Origin: Salminus brasiliensis
Lineage: Eukaryota > Chordata > Actinopteri > Characiformes > Bryconidae
Direction: 5' to 3'
Assembly: GCF_030463535.1 (NCBI RefSeq)
Contig: NC_132879.1
Span: forward strand, 31,480,133-31,544,132
Length of the DNA stretch: 64,000 bases
Positions 1 through 13,995 of this stretch are shown piece by piece. The notes beneath the pieces were generated by a model. The model searched no databases. It worked only from the letters and a program-made list of their open reading frames with translations, and was not told the origin of the DNA. Position numbers and translations under genes: made by a program. Position 1 is the stretch's first letter, and every line of letters begins with the position of its first letter.

Positions 1-1343
<1,343 letters not shown>

Positions 1344-1504
1344 TTCTGATTAGAGGATATGGCTGAAGAGGGTGGTTGACTAATCAAACTTTCGACACTG
1401 AGTTTCAATGAAAGTACTTTTCACTGTGTTCTGCGCAGGGTTATAAAACTAGTACTGACCATAGTTATTTCATTTGATAGGGGCTGCACTACTATTTTTG
1501 TACT

Positions 1505-2165
1505 ATTCTTGACTTTCATTGCAATGCTGATGACACCCAGCTCCACCTATCTGCCAAACCACATGAGGACATTTGTCTTAATAAAATTACATCCAGTAAA
1601 ATCCAAAAAGGTCTTACTTAATGATCCAAATATGAATAAATCTAAAAATGCAAATACTGATGTTTATTTAGATGGATTCTTAGTCATACCCAGTAGCATT
1701 GTAAAAAAAAACCCTCAGAGTTGTTTTTGACACACATCTGTTACATAGTTAAAACTGTCTTCCTTCACCTACGTAATTTATTGCCAAACTGCGTAATGTA
1801 CTCTTCTTACATGACACAGAGAAGCTGATGCATGTGTTCATAATGGGATTGGATAACTGTAATGCCCTTCTGGTTGGAAGTTCATGTAAATCATTAAAAA
1901 AGATCCAACTAGTTGCTAGAGAGCTCACTAGGGTGCAAAAGTTTGACCATATCAGTCCCTTTCTCTCGTCCCTGCACTGGTTACCAGTTAAATTCTGCAT
2001 TGATTATGAAATACTCCTTCTGACACATAAGTCACTAAACGGGTTGGCCCCACAGTATCTTGGGGAACTTTATAAAACATGCAATCCATTGCGTTCACTT
2101 TGTTCGCAGGACGCTGGCTTTCTGTCAGTTCCTCACATTTTTCTTGTAAAGCCCCACACATAACA
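1505..2165 (+). mobile_element. L2/CR1-type LINE reverse transcriptase relic
   Basis: At 1514 the frame reads FHCNADDTQLHLSAK, a degenerate form of the reverse transcriptase YADD active-site box (Tyr replaced by Asn). After a frameshift, about 1670-1710 gives LDGFLVIPSSIVK. The frame from 1828 gives a DNCNALL segment, then SLHWLPVKF and LLLTHKSLNGLAPQYL, the C-terminal signature of L2/CR1/Rex-type LINEs. At least one frameshift and a stop separate the parts, so the copy is dead. Sequence to about 2300 may be its 3' tail. It lies just upstream of CMAS exon 1. Confidence 0.85.
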
Positions 2166-2550
2166 TTTCCCCTCCTTTCTGTTTTCTTTCTGTTTCTTTC
2201 TTATGTATTGAGATTCCAACTGGTCTATCCTGATTCTGGCCAACCTGGCTCTCCACTACCCTCCTGCCCGCTGTCGTGCTCTGGGCCCTCTCATTGATTC
2301 ATCCTCACCTCACTGCATGATTATGCTTCTGACTGTGTACCTGCATAGACTTTATCATTCTCACTCACATTTTCTTCCTGTATGGCTTAATGCCACCTTT
2401 TTTTTTCCAAATCCACGGTTCCCAAAAAGGTATGTTTAAAAAAAATAATAATAATTTAAAGTAAAAAATGTAGATAAGGTTTTCCTTTAATTTTAGCAGA
2501 GAAGAATTCTGACATGTATAAGTATCCATGGTTTGAACCCTGTATCTGGT
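2166..2550. other. Possible LINE 3' tail, otherwise unassigned
   Basis: A pyrimidine-rich stretch following the LINE relic, then A/T-rich sequence with an A8 run near 2440. No gene is seen. Confidence 0.4.
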
Positions 2551-3390
2551 GGAAATAATTATTTCACAGGGTAAATATACAGGCCCCGTATAAACACTAG
2601 ATCTGACACAACCACCACATTTTAACACTAGCATGTGACTTAACAACGATCAGTAACAGTCTACTTTATTAGAGATTACACTCTTTATTTATACCTGACT
2701 GCATTTGATGGGAGAAACAGTCATGTATAAATGGGATCAGTAGAGTACTGATTCTGGTAGAGTACTTACTCTGGGCGCAGGATAACACTCACGAGAACTG
2801 CGTAACGCTATAATTTGTCATATACATGTCAAATCTGATAATATACACTACCACAGGCTTCTTTCACTTTCAGTGATGGTTCTGGATGTCTGCCAGTTCT
2901 GAAAACGCTTTTCTATTTTCGTATAGTTTTCCCAGACTGACGCCAAACAATAGTTCTCATAGTCTTCTCCAGCTTTGTGGGCATCAATTATTTATGGTTT
3001 CAAAGCACTAGATAGCTGCCAAAATAAGCTCATGGTTGCTGCTTGTTGGAACAAGACTTGCGGAGTCGGGGTGTTTGTAAAGCTTTGAAATTTGCATCAC
3101 ATGGCCTTACTCACCAATGGTTGTGAACAAACCATAGCTCTACAAGTTAATTAACGTCTGAGATCTTGGTAAAAGGTATGCAAGAGCTCAAATCTCTTGG
3201 AGATGCCTGAATTGTTTGGCATGGTGCCTTTCATGTTTTTTCCACTCTGAAACCATCTGAAACACTCTGATAATTTTGTAAAAGAAAAGGATGACCTGAT
3301 CTCCAAAAGACATAAAGTTAAGATGGACCCAATATCTTTATTGTGATCAGCAATATTTTCTTTTTATTTCAAAATATAAATAAAAGAGTC
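2551..3390 (+). repeat. Segmental duplication unit 1, blocks A and B
   Basis: Block A (2551-2729) matches 7892-8070. Block A2 (2731-2802) matches 11051-11138. Block B (3260-3390) matches 11150-11288. All are in the same orientation with scattered substitutions and small indels. In unit 1, A and A2 are contiguous, and a 457-bp stretch (2803-3259) separates A2 from B; that stretch is missing in unit 2. No coding sequence is seen. Confidence 0.8.
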
Positions 3391-3737
3391 CAAAAAATAA
3401 ACGTTATCACAAAATATCACAACTATCGATTATTTAGTATCACATGTACGTTGCCACATATGTATAAAATCAATCACCAAGCCATACAGTCTGCCTTTTT
3501 ACACTTGTGAAGGAACAGCTCACTGAAATCCAGCGTGGTACTGTAATAGGATGCACAGCAAGAATCTTTTCTTCCCTCCTAGATATTTCCAAACTTTAAA
3601 AAATTCTACAGTGGGATTCTTCTATTTTGGTGGGAAACAAGTACTTTCCACCACACTAAAAACACAAGACTGATGTAGATTAACCTTAAAACCATGGGAA
3701 GACAGAGTACAGCAACAAGATCCACTAACAAAAACCT

Positions 3738-4420
3738 CTTTAAATGAACATAATTCAATCATGAACAGCAACTCCACACAACTGAAATGTGGTTTCTCTG
3801 CATGAAAATATTTTTGGAACTACTTAAAACACAAGAGCCAATCCATCTCACAGCAGTAACGTTTACATAAACTGTTGGCCAAAGTATAATCAAGTGCAAA
3901 GCAACTTAGATAAATCTCTGAACACTAACTTTTAACATTTAATAACAGACTGGTAATAACTGACATATTAACAACTGTCCTCTTCACAAACATTGATGAT
4001 GACGATGATGATGATGATGATGATGATGATGATCTAACTTTGCATTATTATATAGGGGGGGGGGGTACTGCAACATTCAGACAAATTCAGGCAACACTGA
4101 GCAAAAAAGAAAGTAGCAGCTAGCTCTCACACCCTTCAACACTGAGCACCGATAGCCAGCCTTTACACAACATCATCAACATCAACATTCATACTCAGTA
4201 AAACCCCTAAAAGAATGCAGTCTGACTACACGCCGTCGGTGAGTAAGTGAGGTACAGCACACCTAGTATGCAAATGAGGCAGATGGAGCCAGGAGTCATT
4301 TAGAAAGATGTATGTTTGACTAGTTAAGGTTTCACTGCCGAAACTTAATGTGCAGTCAAGCCACAAACTGCCAGTGGCCAATGCCAGGACCTGCCTCGCG
4401 TGCAAAAGAAAACAAACACA
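3738..4420 (+). repeat. Octamer/CCAAT dispersed repeat, copy 1
   Basis: This copy starts near a TTTAAATGAACATAATTCAA segment and matches 14711-15250 in the same order. Its right half (from 4221) carries CTACA-CG-CGGTGAGTAAG, TATGCAAAT and a GCCAGGAG core shared by about nine places in the window. A GATGAT run (about 3994-4033) and a nine-G run (about 4056-4064) lie inside. The open frames here are short and not credible as genes. Confidence 0.75.
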
Positions 4421-5586
4421 CAATAAGGCAGTTTGATGAACAGCTCGGCTATTTCCATTTCAAAAACCACTAAACATTCACGTTTAAAAAAGAGTTTCGA
4501 CTGAAACTGCTCGTATAATAAAGCACAGGTCAGATGATTGTTGTTAATGTCAGCAACTTTTGTTTCTGCATTTTATAAAGTAATGCTCATAACCTCCCAC
4601 TGACAGAAAGTTGCTTAGTGTGATAATATTTTAATAATATATTTTAATAATAACCTACATTATTACAGTTAGTGTGTAGTACTACCTAAAATGTGTAACA
4701 GAGAACTTGTAGAGAGGAGGGTTACTACATCAGAATGTATTCAGGGTTTGTCAGCTCCTGAGCAAGTCTGAAATGACTGGGTTATAAGTATAAGTAAACA
4801 CTGAGTATTTCATCTAAGAGAAAAATAAATAGATCTATATCAATTGAACAAATTTTTCTCATTAAATATTGAACTTCTGTGGGCTAGGGGGACCAGATGA
4901 GGATGAGAGAAATTCAGGGCATGAGACTTGGGGTGAGTTAGTCATGATATATTTTAAATAGAATAATTAGAATAATTTAGATCAGACACACCAAGTCTAA
5001 TAGTCAGTTATCAATAGTATTATGATTATCAACAGATTCATGTGATCAAGATCATGCTGGCCTTACTCTCTCACCTGAACCTGCCTCTTTTTCCTGGAAA
5101 AAGAATCGAATATCCATTGCTGACTGGCTGACCACACATACACTAGGGTTGCGTCCCGTATTGAACCAATTTAGTTCCGCTTTTCCATAAATGTCCAATA
5201 CAGATGTGAGTGGGAAGAGGCACATCCTTGGCTGGCAGCATCAGTTGAGATGATTACAAGGCGAAAATGGGCATAGCTTATATTAGACTATGGTGATTTG
5301 ATTGATTGTTTAGGATGTTAAGTTTTTAAAGTCGAATGAATAATCATTTATTTAATATTCAGTAGTATTAGCCGATATACATATTATATATGGCCGTTTA
5401 AAAAAAACAATCATACTAATGGAATAATAGTAATAAATAAATAAAATTAGTTAAGAGAAAACATTTATTCATTAATATAAATACCTTTCCTAGATGTTTA
5501 AAGATGTTTGTAGGCCTGTGGTGGTCATGGACCTGAGGGAGCCGTCGTGGGCGTCCCTTATTTTCATTTCAGAAAGATGCCACCCT
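4421..5586. other. No gene seen
   Basis: A/T-rich intergenic sequence with no recognisable gene, RNA or complete repeat. Confidence 0.5.
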
Positions 5587-5587
5587 A

Positions 5588-5620
<33 letters not shown>

Positions 5621-5633
5621 AACACACACACAG
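5587..5633 (+). repeat. (CA)n microsatellite
   Basis: Interrupted CA repeat of about 47 bp. Confidence 0.98.
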
Positions 5634-5817
5634 AGTAACTTTATGGTATCATCTCTTCATATCTTATCATTCTGTAGTATTGATTATCTAATACACATAC
5701 AGACAGCACTGCTCTAGCACCTTGGCTTTAATAACACAGGTCAACCAATGGCACAGCAGCTACAGCTTCTCTCACTCCTTTATAAACAGTAAACAAACCA
5801 CCTGCATCATTAGTCTG

Positions 5818-5821
<4 letters not shown>

Positions 5822-5863
<42 letters not shown>
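5822..5863. repeat. (TA)n microsatellite
   Basis: About 21 uninterrupted TA units. Confidence 0.98.
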
Positions 5864-5866
<3 letters not shown>

Positions 5867-6006
5867 CTCAGATAGTCACTCCTAGCTAACAACAACAAAA
5901 TAAAGAGTGCAGCAGAAATATGGACTGCTGATAATGACTGCAATGCGTTGGTTCTCAGTGATAAAGTCCAAAAATACTCCAGACTACACTCAAAGTGCAA
6001 AACGTA

Positions 6007-6008
<2 letters not shown>

Positions 6009-6046
<38 letters not shown>
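6009..6046 (+). repeat. (CA)n microsatellite
   Basis: About 19 uninterrupted CA units. Confidence 0.98.
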
Positions 6047-6048
<2 letters not shown>

Positions 6049-6814
6049 CAGCAGTCAAATAAAACCGTGTGTTTGCGCGATGCTGCACTGAGAGAAAGAG
6101 AAGCTGGATCATACCATTTTGGCAAGGGGAGGAAGGGGACCGCTGTATTCACACTCACTATGGTTTTAACATCTATTTAGCTTATCACAGATAAATTAAC
6201 GTCAAAATAAAAATATTTATGGGTGCTAGGACTCAATTTAGGGGTCAAAATGGGCTAGCTTACATTAAATATTAAATCATATTTTATATATATATATATT
6301 TTTATAATGTACATGTTGCAATGGTAGTCTTATTAAACATTAACATGGCATTAACTGGCAGGACACAACAGACTGACCATAATAACCACCAAACCAAGAG
6401 GCCGTGACTGCAGCGGCGGCTCACCGAGCAGTCAGCAGCACTACTGCTAGCATCTCTATCGCCCAAAACCTCTATCGTTTGCTGTGGGAAAACGGGAAAA
6501 ATACAGCTACGTTTTCTCTCCTTTATCAGTGAAATACAGCACTGTGCTTTCCAAACTGAGCAGAAGACCCTGGATTGGTGCTTAGACACTATTTTAACTC
6601 TCAATTTTAGCTGTTTAGCTTCGTTCATCCCGCTCATCGAGGACTCGCTCGCGGGCTCGGCTCCCTCTGCCGGTCTTTTTTGGGATCAAACGGGGGAACT
6701 CGGAAGTGGCCAGTCTCTCCGTAAACCGGCTTTGGTGGTATGCATTTTCATATTTCTCTGCTGTTAATGTAATTCCTTCGTCAGCTTCTCACAGAAATGG
6801 ACACATGAAGGGAG
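6047..6814. other. Unassigned sequence with a CpG-containing patch
   Basis: CpG frequency rises from about 6400. A minus-strand frame of 111 codons (6302-6637) starts in the CpG patch but has no recognised domain and I do not call it a gene. This part is not present in the second duplication unit. Confidence 0.4.
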
Positions 6815-7787
6815 CAATTTTATATATTTTAAATAGATATGTAAATTTGCAGGATTAGCGGAGGCGAGAGCGATTCGGATTAGAAGTGAGCCGAATCCGG
6901 AGCGTGATGACGTAAGAACCGGCTCAGAACACAACAGAATCGACACGTTAGAGACCGGCTGGATCATTTCTACTAGGTGTCGTTAAATGCAGATGATCCG
7001 TTTTCTAGAATCGACTCTCGAACTCAGAGTAATCTGAACGCTGAATTACTACACTACTGTAACGTTAACTTCCAGACTGGTTTAGCGGAAGGCGTTTATG
7101 ATTATTGCTCATCATATCTTTCTTTCACCAGAGTAGATCAGTCTCCTTAGAGACCGTCAAAAATTGCCATTGCCGACTATATTTCAAGTCGTCAAGGCGG
7201 GGTATTGGGTAAAGTTTTCAACTAGCAATAATCGCGCCTCGGATAAACCTCATTGGCTACGATACTGCCACTGCGCAAAGCTGAGGAGGAAGTGGCGGCG
7301 CCGGGGTGCAGCCCAAACCCCCTAAACCTCCCGCTGACGGTAAACACTCACGACCTGCCCTGAAAGACATGAGGAGCAATATGAGCTTTAGGACACACGA
7401 CTTTTATATCGAGCGCGTTTCCTTTATCGCCTTATCACCGAAATCACTTAAAATACGTCTCTAAAACAGCCCGGATGCATTGTGGGAGATACAAAGGGCG
7501 GGGACAGACAGAGGCTGGCCAATGAGGAAGAGGCTGTGCTGTGAAACTGCTCGATGGATCATCTGCATCGATGGATCAGTCTGAATAAGCTCCTTAATAA
7601 ACAAAGTAAAACACTCCTTAATAAAAGTGTGTTTTACTGCACGGAGCGGATCAGCTCGAGCGACTCTTCTTCTGCCGGAGTGAAGAGCACAGAGTCCCAG
7701 GCAGCGAGTCGCCGCTAGAGGGCGGCAGAACTGCACAGATCTCCTGACTGGGAGCTGCTTCTGACAGAGCCTGCTTATCTCGCCTCC
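6815..7787. promoter_or_regulatory. CpG-rich promoter-like block P (copy 1)
   Basis: A CpG-rich block with several housekeeping-promoter motifs: a CRE-like TGACGTAA (6907-6914), an inverted CCAAT (about 7251), a GGAAGTGGCGG ETS-like site (about 7289), a ZNF143/SBS-like ATGCATTGTGGGAGA (7475-7489), GGGCGGGG (7497-7504) and CCAAT (7519-7523). It is repeated without net gaps at 11449-12421, an exact 4634-bp offset, with only about seven or eight differences noticed. The transcript it drives is not visible. A 91-codon minus frame (7461-7733) is shared by both copies, but this follows from their near identity and is not evidence of coding. Confidence 0.7.
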
Positions 7788-7891
7788 CACAGCCAGGTCT
7801 GTTCTCGCTTAATAGAGGAGACCAGACTAGCCAGAACACGTGATGCTCATTTAAAGCAATAAGTACTGATTGATCATCTAATTACCTGAGT

Positions 7892-8070
7892 AGGAAACTA
7901 ATAATTACTTCACAGGGTAAATATACCGGCCCGATAAAACACTACTTCTGACACAACCACCACATTGTAACATTAGCATGTGACTGAACAGTGATCAGTA
8001 ACAGTCTACTTTAGAGAACACACTGTTCATTTATACCTGACTGCGTTTGATGGGAGAAACGGTCATGTAA
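7892..8070 (+). repeat. Segmental duplication unit 2, block A'
   Basis: Diverged copy of 2551-2729. Shared segments include TTCACAGGGTAAATATAC, GACACAACCACCACATT and GATGGGAGAAAC. Its partner block A2 is displaced to 11051, so 8071-11050 is extra sequence relative to unit 1. Confidence 0.8.
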
Positions 8071-9871
8071 AGCACCTGCTGATTGGGCAGAATACTGGGG
8101 GGTATCTAAAGGACCGCAAAGGCACCAATCAGGATGAAGAACCGCTAAACAGCTAATCGAAAGATTTGCATATTTAATTACAATAAAACAAAAAATGCAA
8201 GTACATTTTCCCATTAAACTACACTAGATTTAAAATGTGGAGCCTATTTAAAGTACTCGTTCATATCTTTAATAAGTATACAATGAAATAAAAAAAGTTT
8301 CTTAAGTCGTTAAAACAGATTCTTCTGGGGTTCTTTAGTAAAGGTAATAGATCTATACAGAAGTATGACAGTATATCAAAATGATGTACTATATTATATA
8401 GTATGCTATACAGTATATTACATGATCGTTTACCCACCTGAATAATTCATTGTATACCAGGAAAGCATGTAAACCTCTTGCACATGGGGTGGGAATATGC
8501 CAAAGTTAGGTTAGCTTGTCAAGCTCGTCCATGAGTTACAGGTCTAGTGTTCTCCAATAAAGAGGATATACATGTAAGGCCTGGCCACCCTCTATCTCCC
8601 CAGCCCTTAAAGCCTTTTCTATATAAGCACTAGTGATATCATTTTATCTGTGCAATCTGAGCATCATTCATTTTTTCCTGTACATCTTCTACTCGCATTC
8701 ACATGCTCCCCTGCTTGTAACTGCTTGTTCATACGAGACATAGGAGAACTGTAATGAAGAGGATCGTTCATGTAAATGAGTAAATCTCATTGATGGGATG
8801 TAAAACCAGGTTGTATTGTGTCCCTGCTCTTTTATTGTGTGTTTTCATGACATCCACTCGGCGCCACTTGCTCACAAAGGGCCGTCGTGTGGGCCTTGTG
8901 TCGGCTGCCTTGGCAGGAGCGATGCCCTGATTTCACTGGTTCTTTGCTTTACCCACTTTGCGACTTACAAACTCGATGAGCAGGTATCATCTGGCTGTTT
9001 TCAAGCGGGGAAACTCCACCCGATTAGCTGATTTCAGGGCTCTGTCAATGAGCTGTTGTCAGCGTGTCTCTCTGTGTATGTGTGTGTGTGTGTGTCGAAG
9101 CTGTTTCTGGTGCTTATTTAGTTTTCTCGTCTATGGTACAGGAGAAGGCCGGGATTTCTGACTTTGAGCTGTTGCTGTTGTTTAAGACTGTGTAATTGAG
9201 GCGGATTACTTAATAAAGTCGTGGACTTCCACGTGTGTCAGGGAGGTGTGTTTTTGGCATGTCTGTAGACGAAGCTCGCAGCCAGGGGACAAAACGCCTC
9301 AGGAACATATCCGGTCAGTAGTCAGCTGCTGTAATCATCGTAGATTTTACAGTTTATGAAGTCTAATTGACTCAGTAATAAAATACAAGCTCAGCGCTGG
9401 ATCTACTTGTTTTTTCTGTTTTTAGCTACGATTTTTGGCAAAGGCCTTGATGTGGCCTTTCCATCCTTCTTCTCTTCACCTCCAGTGCTGCGTCCCTGTT
9501 AACACGACGGACATTGACCTGCTACGTCTTAAGGCGACAGAAATGAACGTGTTACTGGATGCTATACCACTTCATTAGATCCAGAGGGGGAACCTAATCA
9601 TCGCACACGCATGCGCAGTTCTAGCCCTCCTGAGAGTGCAGTGCAGGGAAATGAACAGCCAACAGAGGCAGCGAGATTTAGCTGATCGCTCTCAGCAGCT
9701 TGTTTATCGCCAGTCCTCCCAAACGTAAGGTAGTGTTACAAAAATGATTGTTACAAAAATGATTGCTGTGTACTAAATGTATAATGTTTCTGATTAGTTG
9801 TGTATTTACTATAGATTGTCTTTGATTAGGCTAAGAAATTATAAAATGATATAATTTGTACTGATCAGTGG
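8071..9871. other. No gene seen; part of extra sequence in unit 2
   Basis: Mixed-composition sequence with an interrupted GT run at 9071-9095. No open frame here has recognisable protein content. Confidence 0.5.
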
Positions 9872-10252
9872 TGTTTGAAAGGCCTAACTGTCTTCAGTTG
9901 CATAACCCAAGTATTGCCAGTAAATGGAGGAGCTGGTACATGAGTTCTTCTCACAAGGGTACAAATTTGATACAGATGTACGTGAAGGCATGCACGATGT
10001 ACCTTCAACACGAAATTTGGCAGAAAACCATTTTGAGACCTGTCCTGGGGGTTGGGACAACTGTCCTCACACCATATTACAGGGAGGGGTTTTGGGTCCA
10101 TAAAAACTCATGTATGTGTTATACTCTTTGAACTCTTTTGCTCCACGGAGTGAATGCTGTTCCCAGAGATCTCTGAGTGAATAAACTTTGTTTCCGAGGT
10201 AAACTTTCACTTGTGTGGTATCAGTGATTACCCTTGATTCCCAGAGTCAACA
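9872..10252 (+). mobile_element. Solo LTR-like segment
   Basis: A 381-bp segment starts TGTTTGA and ends TCAACA, imperfect inverted termini of retroviral LTR type (TG...CA). Inside, a TATA-like CCATAAAAAC (about 10098) is followed by AATAAAC (about 10180) and GT-rich sequence, the order of U3, R and U5. No internal retroviral genes, primer-binding site or clean target duplication were found, so it would be a solo LTR; the boundaries are inferred. Confidence 0.5.
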
Positions 10253-11050
10253 AATGCGCGAGTAGGTCTTATCATGGTGGATTATTCGGGGGACTACTCG
10301 ACAGTAGATCTTCTAGTTCTGGGGCTATACAACTCGAGTACATTCCAGAAATGTAGGACTGCGGTCATTTAAAACGTTTCTGGAGGTTATTTTATTATAT
10401 CCTGAATCTAGCTCCAAACTGCCCCCACTAATGAACCCACCGCACAATCAGACCGACCCCAATACATCATCACAGTTACGTGTAGGTGATAGACACACAG
10501 CGCTAGTAAGACCCCACAGGACCACAGTGTAGCGCTCCTCACATGGCTAAAACGTAGGTACTCCTGACTCTACATTTGCCTACTTGTGTAACATGATGTA
10601 CATCCTTCTGAATAAGAGCACTGTCAAATGCTGTAAATGTAAATGTAAAAAAAATAATAATAATATCTGACCCATTACTTTTATATTTCTATAATAGCAG
10701 CTTCACTTTTGAATTCCATCATTTACAGTTTCAAAATAGAAACATGACCTGAAGCAGATGTTTGGGCGCCCAGCATGGACAGTATAACACCCTCTTAAGC
10801 AAGTATCACAGCTTGTAAATGCTGTAAACTCCTTTGAGGTCTGTTCACAGATGTGTGATGATGTGTAGGTTGGGGAACTGTAAAGTGATCTTGCTGTACC
10901 AGCCATAGGGCTTTCATCTTCAGCAGTTCTGAAGACAGTGTGATGTTTGCTGTCAGACATAGTTTGTATTAGTTGCTGGTGTTAGCAGCATTGTGTAGCA
11001 GTTGTAGCTTAAAATAATAGCTTCAATATCATGCTGATGCTCCACTGACC
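10253..11050. other. No gene seen
   Basis: Unassigned sequence between the LTR-like segment and block A2 of unit 2. Confidence 0.5.
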
Positions 11051-11288
11051 TGGGATAAGTAAAGTACTGATTCTGGTAGAGTACTTACTCTGGGTGTAGC
11101 ATGCCAGAAGTAAGCAGGATAACACTCACGAGAACTGCGGGAAAAGTGCCTAAAACACTCTGATCATTTTGTAAAAGAAAAGGATGACCTGATTTCCAAA
11201 AGGTGTAAAGTTAAGGTGGTCCAATTTCTTTATTGTGATAAGCAATATTTCCTTTTTTACCGTTTTAAAATATAAATAAAAGGAAAAG
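11051..11288 (+). repeat. Segmental duplication unit 2, blocks A2' and B'
   Basis: 11051-11138 matches 2731-2802 (GTACTGATTCTGGTAGAGTA, ATAACACTCACGAGAACTGC). 11150-11288 matches 3260-3390 (TTTTGTAAAAGAAAAGGATG, TTTATTGTGAT). Block B' lies only about 160 bp before the second P block. Confidence 0.8.
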
Positions 11289-11379
11289 GGCCCAAAAACA
11301 TTTAGGATGTGATGAGCACTGTGGTTAATAACAGTTATCGGTGTACTTAAATCAGAACATTTCATAGATGATGTATATT

Positions 11380-11405
11380 CATATGTACAAAAGTATTGGG
11401 ACACA
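11380..11405. repeat. Fragment of a Tc1/mariner MITE end
   Basis: The sequence ATGTACAAAAGTATTGGGAC resembles the terminal sequence of a widespread fish MITE. The opposite end type is seen at 29520-29540. Confidence 0.45.
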
Positions 11406-11448
11406 CCCATTATTAATACATTCTATATGTTTAATTCTATATGTAATA

Positions 11449-12421
11449 CAATTTTATATATTTTAAATAGATATGTAAATATGCAGGATTAGCGGAGGCG
11501 AGAGCGATTCGGATTATAAGTGAGCCGAATCCGGAGCGTGATGACGTAAGAACCGGCTCAGAACACAACAGAATCGACACGTTAGAGACCGGCTGGATCA
11601 TTTCTACTAGGTGTGGTTAAATGCAGATGATCCGTTTTCTAGAATCGACTCTCGAACTCAGAGTAATCTGAACGCTGAATTACTACACTACTGTAACGTT
11701 AACCTCCAGACTGGTTTAGCGGAGAGCGTTTATGATTATTGCTCATCATATCTTTCTTTCACCAGAGTAGATCAGTCTCCTTAGAGACCGTCAAAAATTG
11801 CCATCGCCGACTATATTTCAAGTCGTCAAGGCGGGGTATTGGGTAAAGTTTTCAACTAGCAATAATCGCGCCTCGGATAAACCTCATTGGCTACGATACT
11901 GCCACTGCGCAAAGCTGAGGAGGAAGTGGCGGCGCCGGGGTGCAGCCCAAACCCCCTAAACCTCCCGCTGACGGTAAACACTCACGACCTGCCCTGAAAG
12001 ACATGAGGAGCAATATGAGCTTTAGGACACACGACTTTTATATCGAGCGCGTTTCCTTTATCGCCTTATCACCGAAATCACTTAAAATACGTCTCTAAAA
12101 CAGCCCGGATGCATTGTGGGAGATACAAAGGGCGGGGACAGACAGAGGCTGGCCAATGAGGAAGAGGCTGTGCTGTGAAACTGCTCGATGGATCATCTGC
12201 ATCGATGGATCAGTCTGAATGAGCTCCTTAATAAACAAAGTAAAACACTCCTTAATAAAAGTGTGTTTTACTGCACGGAGCGGATCAGCTCGAGCGACTC
12301 TTCTTCTGCCGGAGTGAAGAGCACAGAGTCCCAGGCAGCGAGTCGCCGCTAGAGGGCGGCAGAACTGCACAGATCTCCTGACTGGGAGCTGCTTCTGACA
12401 GAGCCTGCTTATCTCGCCTCC
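11449..12421. promoter_or_regulatory. CpG-rich promoter-like block P' (copy 2)
   Basis: Near-identical second copy of 6815-7787. The CRE-like, ETS-like, ZNF143-like (about 12109), GC-box and CCAAT (about 12153) motifs are all kept. Differences noticed include TTTGC/TATGC near the left end, a TCG/TGG change, AAGGCG/AGAGCG and AATAAG/AATGAG. Homology stops sharply after CGCCTCC. No downstream gene is visible. Confidence 0.7.
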
Positions 12422-13224
12422 TTATCTATGAGTTCACCCCAGTTTCTAGTTCACCGCATGTGTGGTTGAATGATTATAAGGTAAATAGTAGGAAAACCTC
12501 TAAACCTCTTGTAAATGGAGTGGCTGGGGCACAAGTGAATTAAAAAGCACCATTCTACACTATTTTTTGTTGCAGCATCTGTCAAGAAACAAGAAAGTAG
12601 CTTAATTATATATTTCAAATAGAATAATTCACTTTTAAAGCAGGAAACCTCATTATTACACTACTGACCTTCAAACGAATCTAACAACAACACAATCACA
12701 CAACTGACATCTTGATCTTTCTTGCCTTCTTTGTTGCAAAATCATTCATTATATCATCCTGCCTCTTCTCCATCTCAAATCTCTCAGAGGATGACCTTTG
12801 CAGACTGGCTATTGGAAGTTTGGGAATTTTACCTGGCATTACTTGGCTGTTATCTATAGCACTCCTTGGCCATCAAACTCTCTAGTTATTGGAGTATGGG
12901 TTACGCAAACCAGGCCTCATGACAGCATTTCTGCTACATATTGGTATTAAATAAAGAAGAACCTCAAATTAAACATCGTCATTCAATAAAGCAAAAGCAC
13001 TAGGCTAAAAGCTAATGCTAGCTTTTACCATCCTTTCTCTCCATCGCCTGCTCAACTTGGACAACCTCAGCTGGCTCCGAAACTGGAGCTAAACACACGC
13101 CAGAAGAAAAGGAACCAGCTCACTTTTTTAACAGTGAGATTTAAAAAAGCCAAACCCTGGGAAGCAAGCAGGAGCTAGGCTAAAAGCTGACCAGCTCTCA
13201 ATCTTCTATAACATTCCACAAGAT
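12422..13224. other. No gene seen
   Basis: Intergenic A/T-rich sequence. No repeat family was recognised with confidence. Confidence 0.5.

Positions 13225-13995
<771 letters not shown>

Noticed and set aside
7461-7790. Minus-strand 109-codon frame in P, conserved in P'
   Set aside because: Its conservation follows from the near identity of the whole block; composition is that of a CpG-rich promoter region and no domain is seen.
9865-10131. Open frames on both strands near 9.9-10.1 kb
   Set aside because: They lie within the LTR-like segment and show no protein family.
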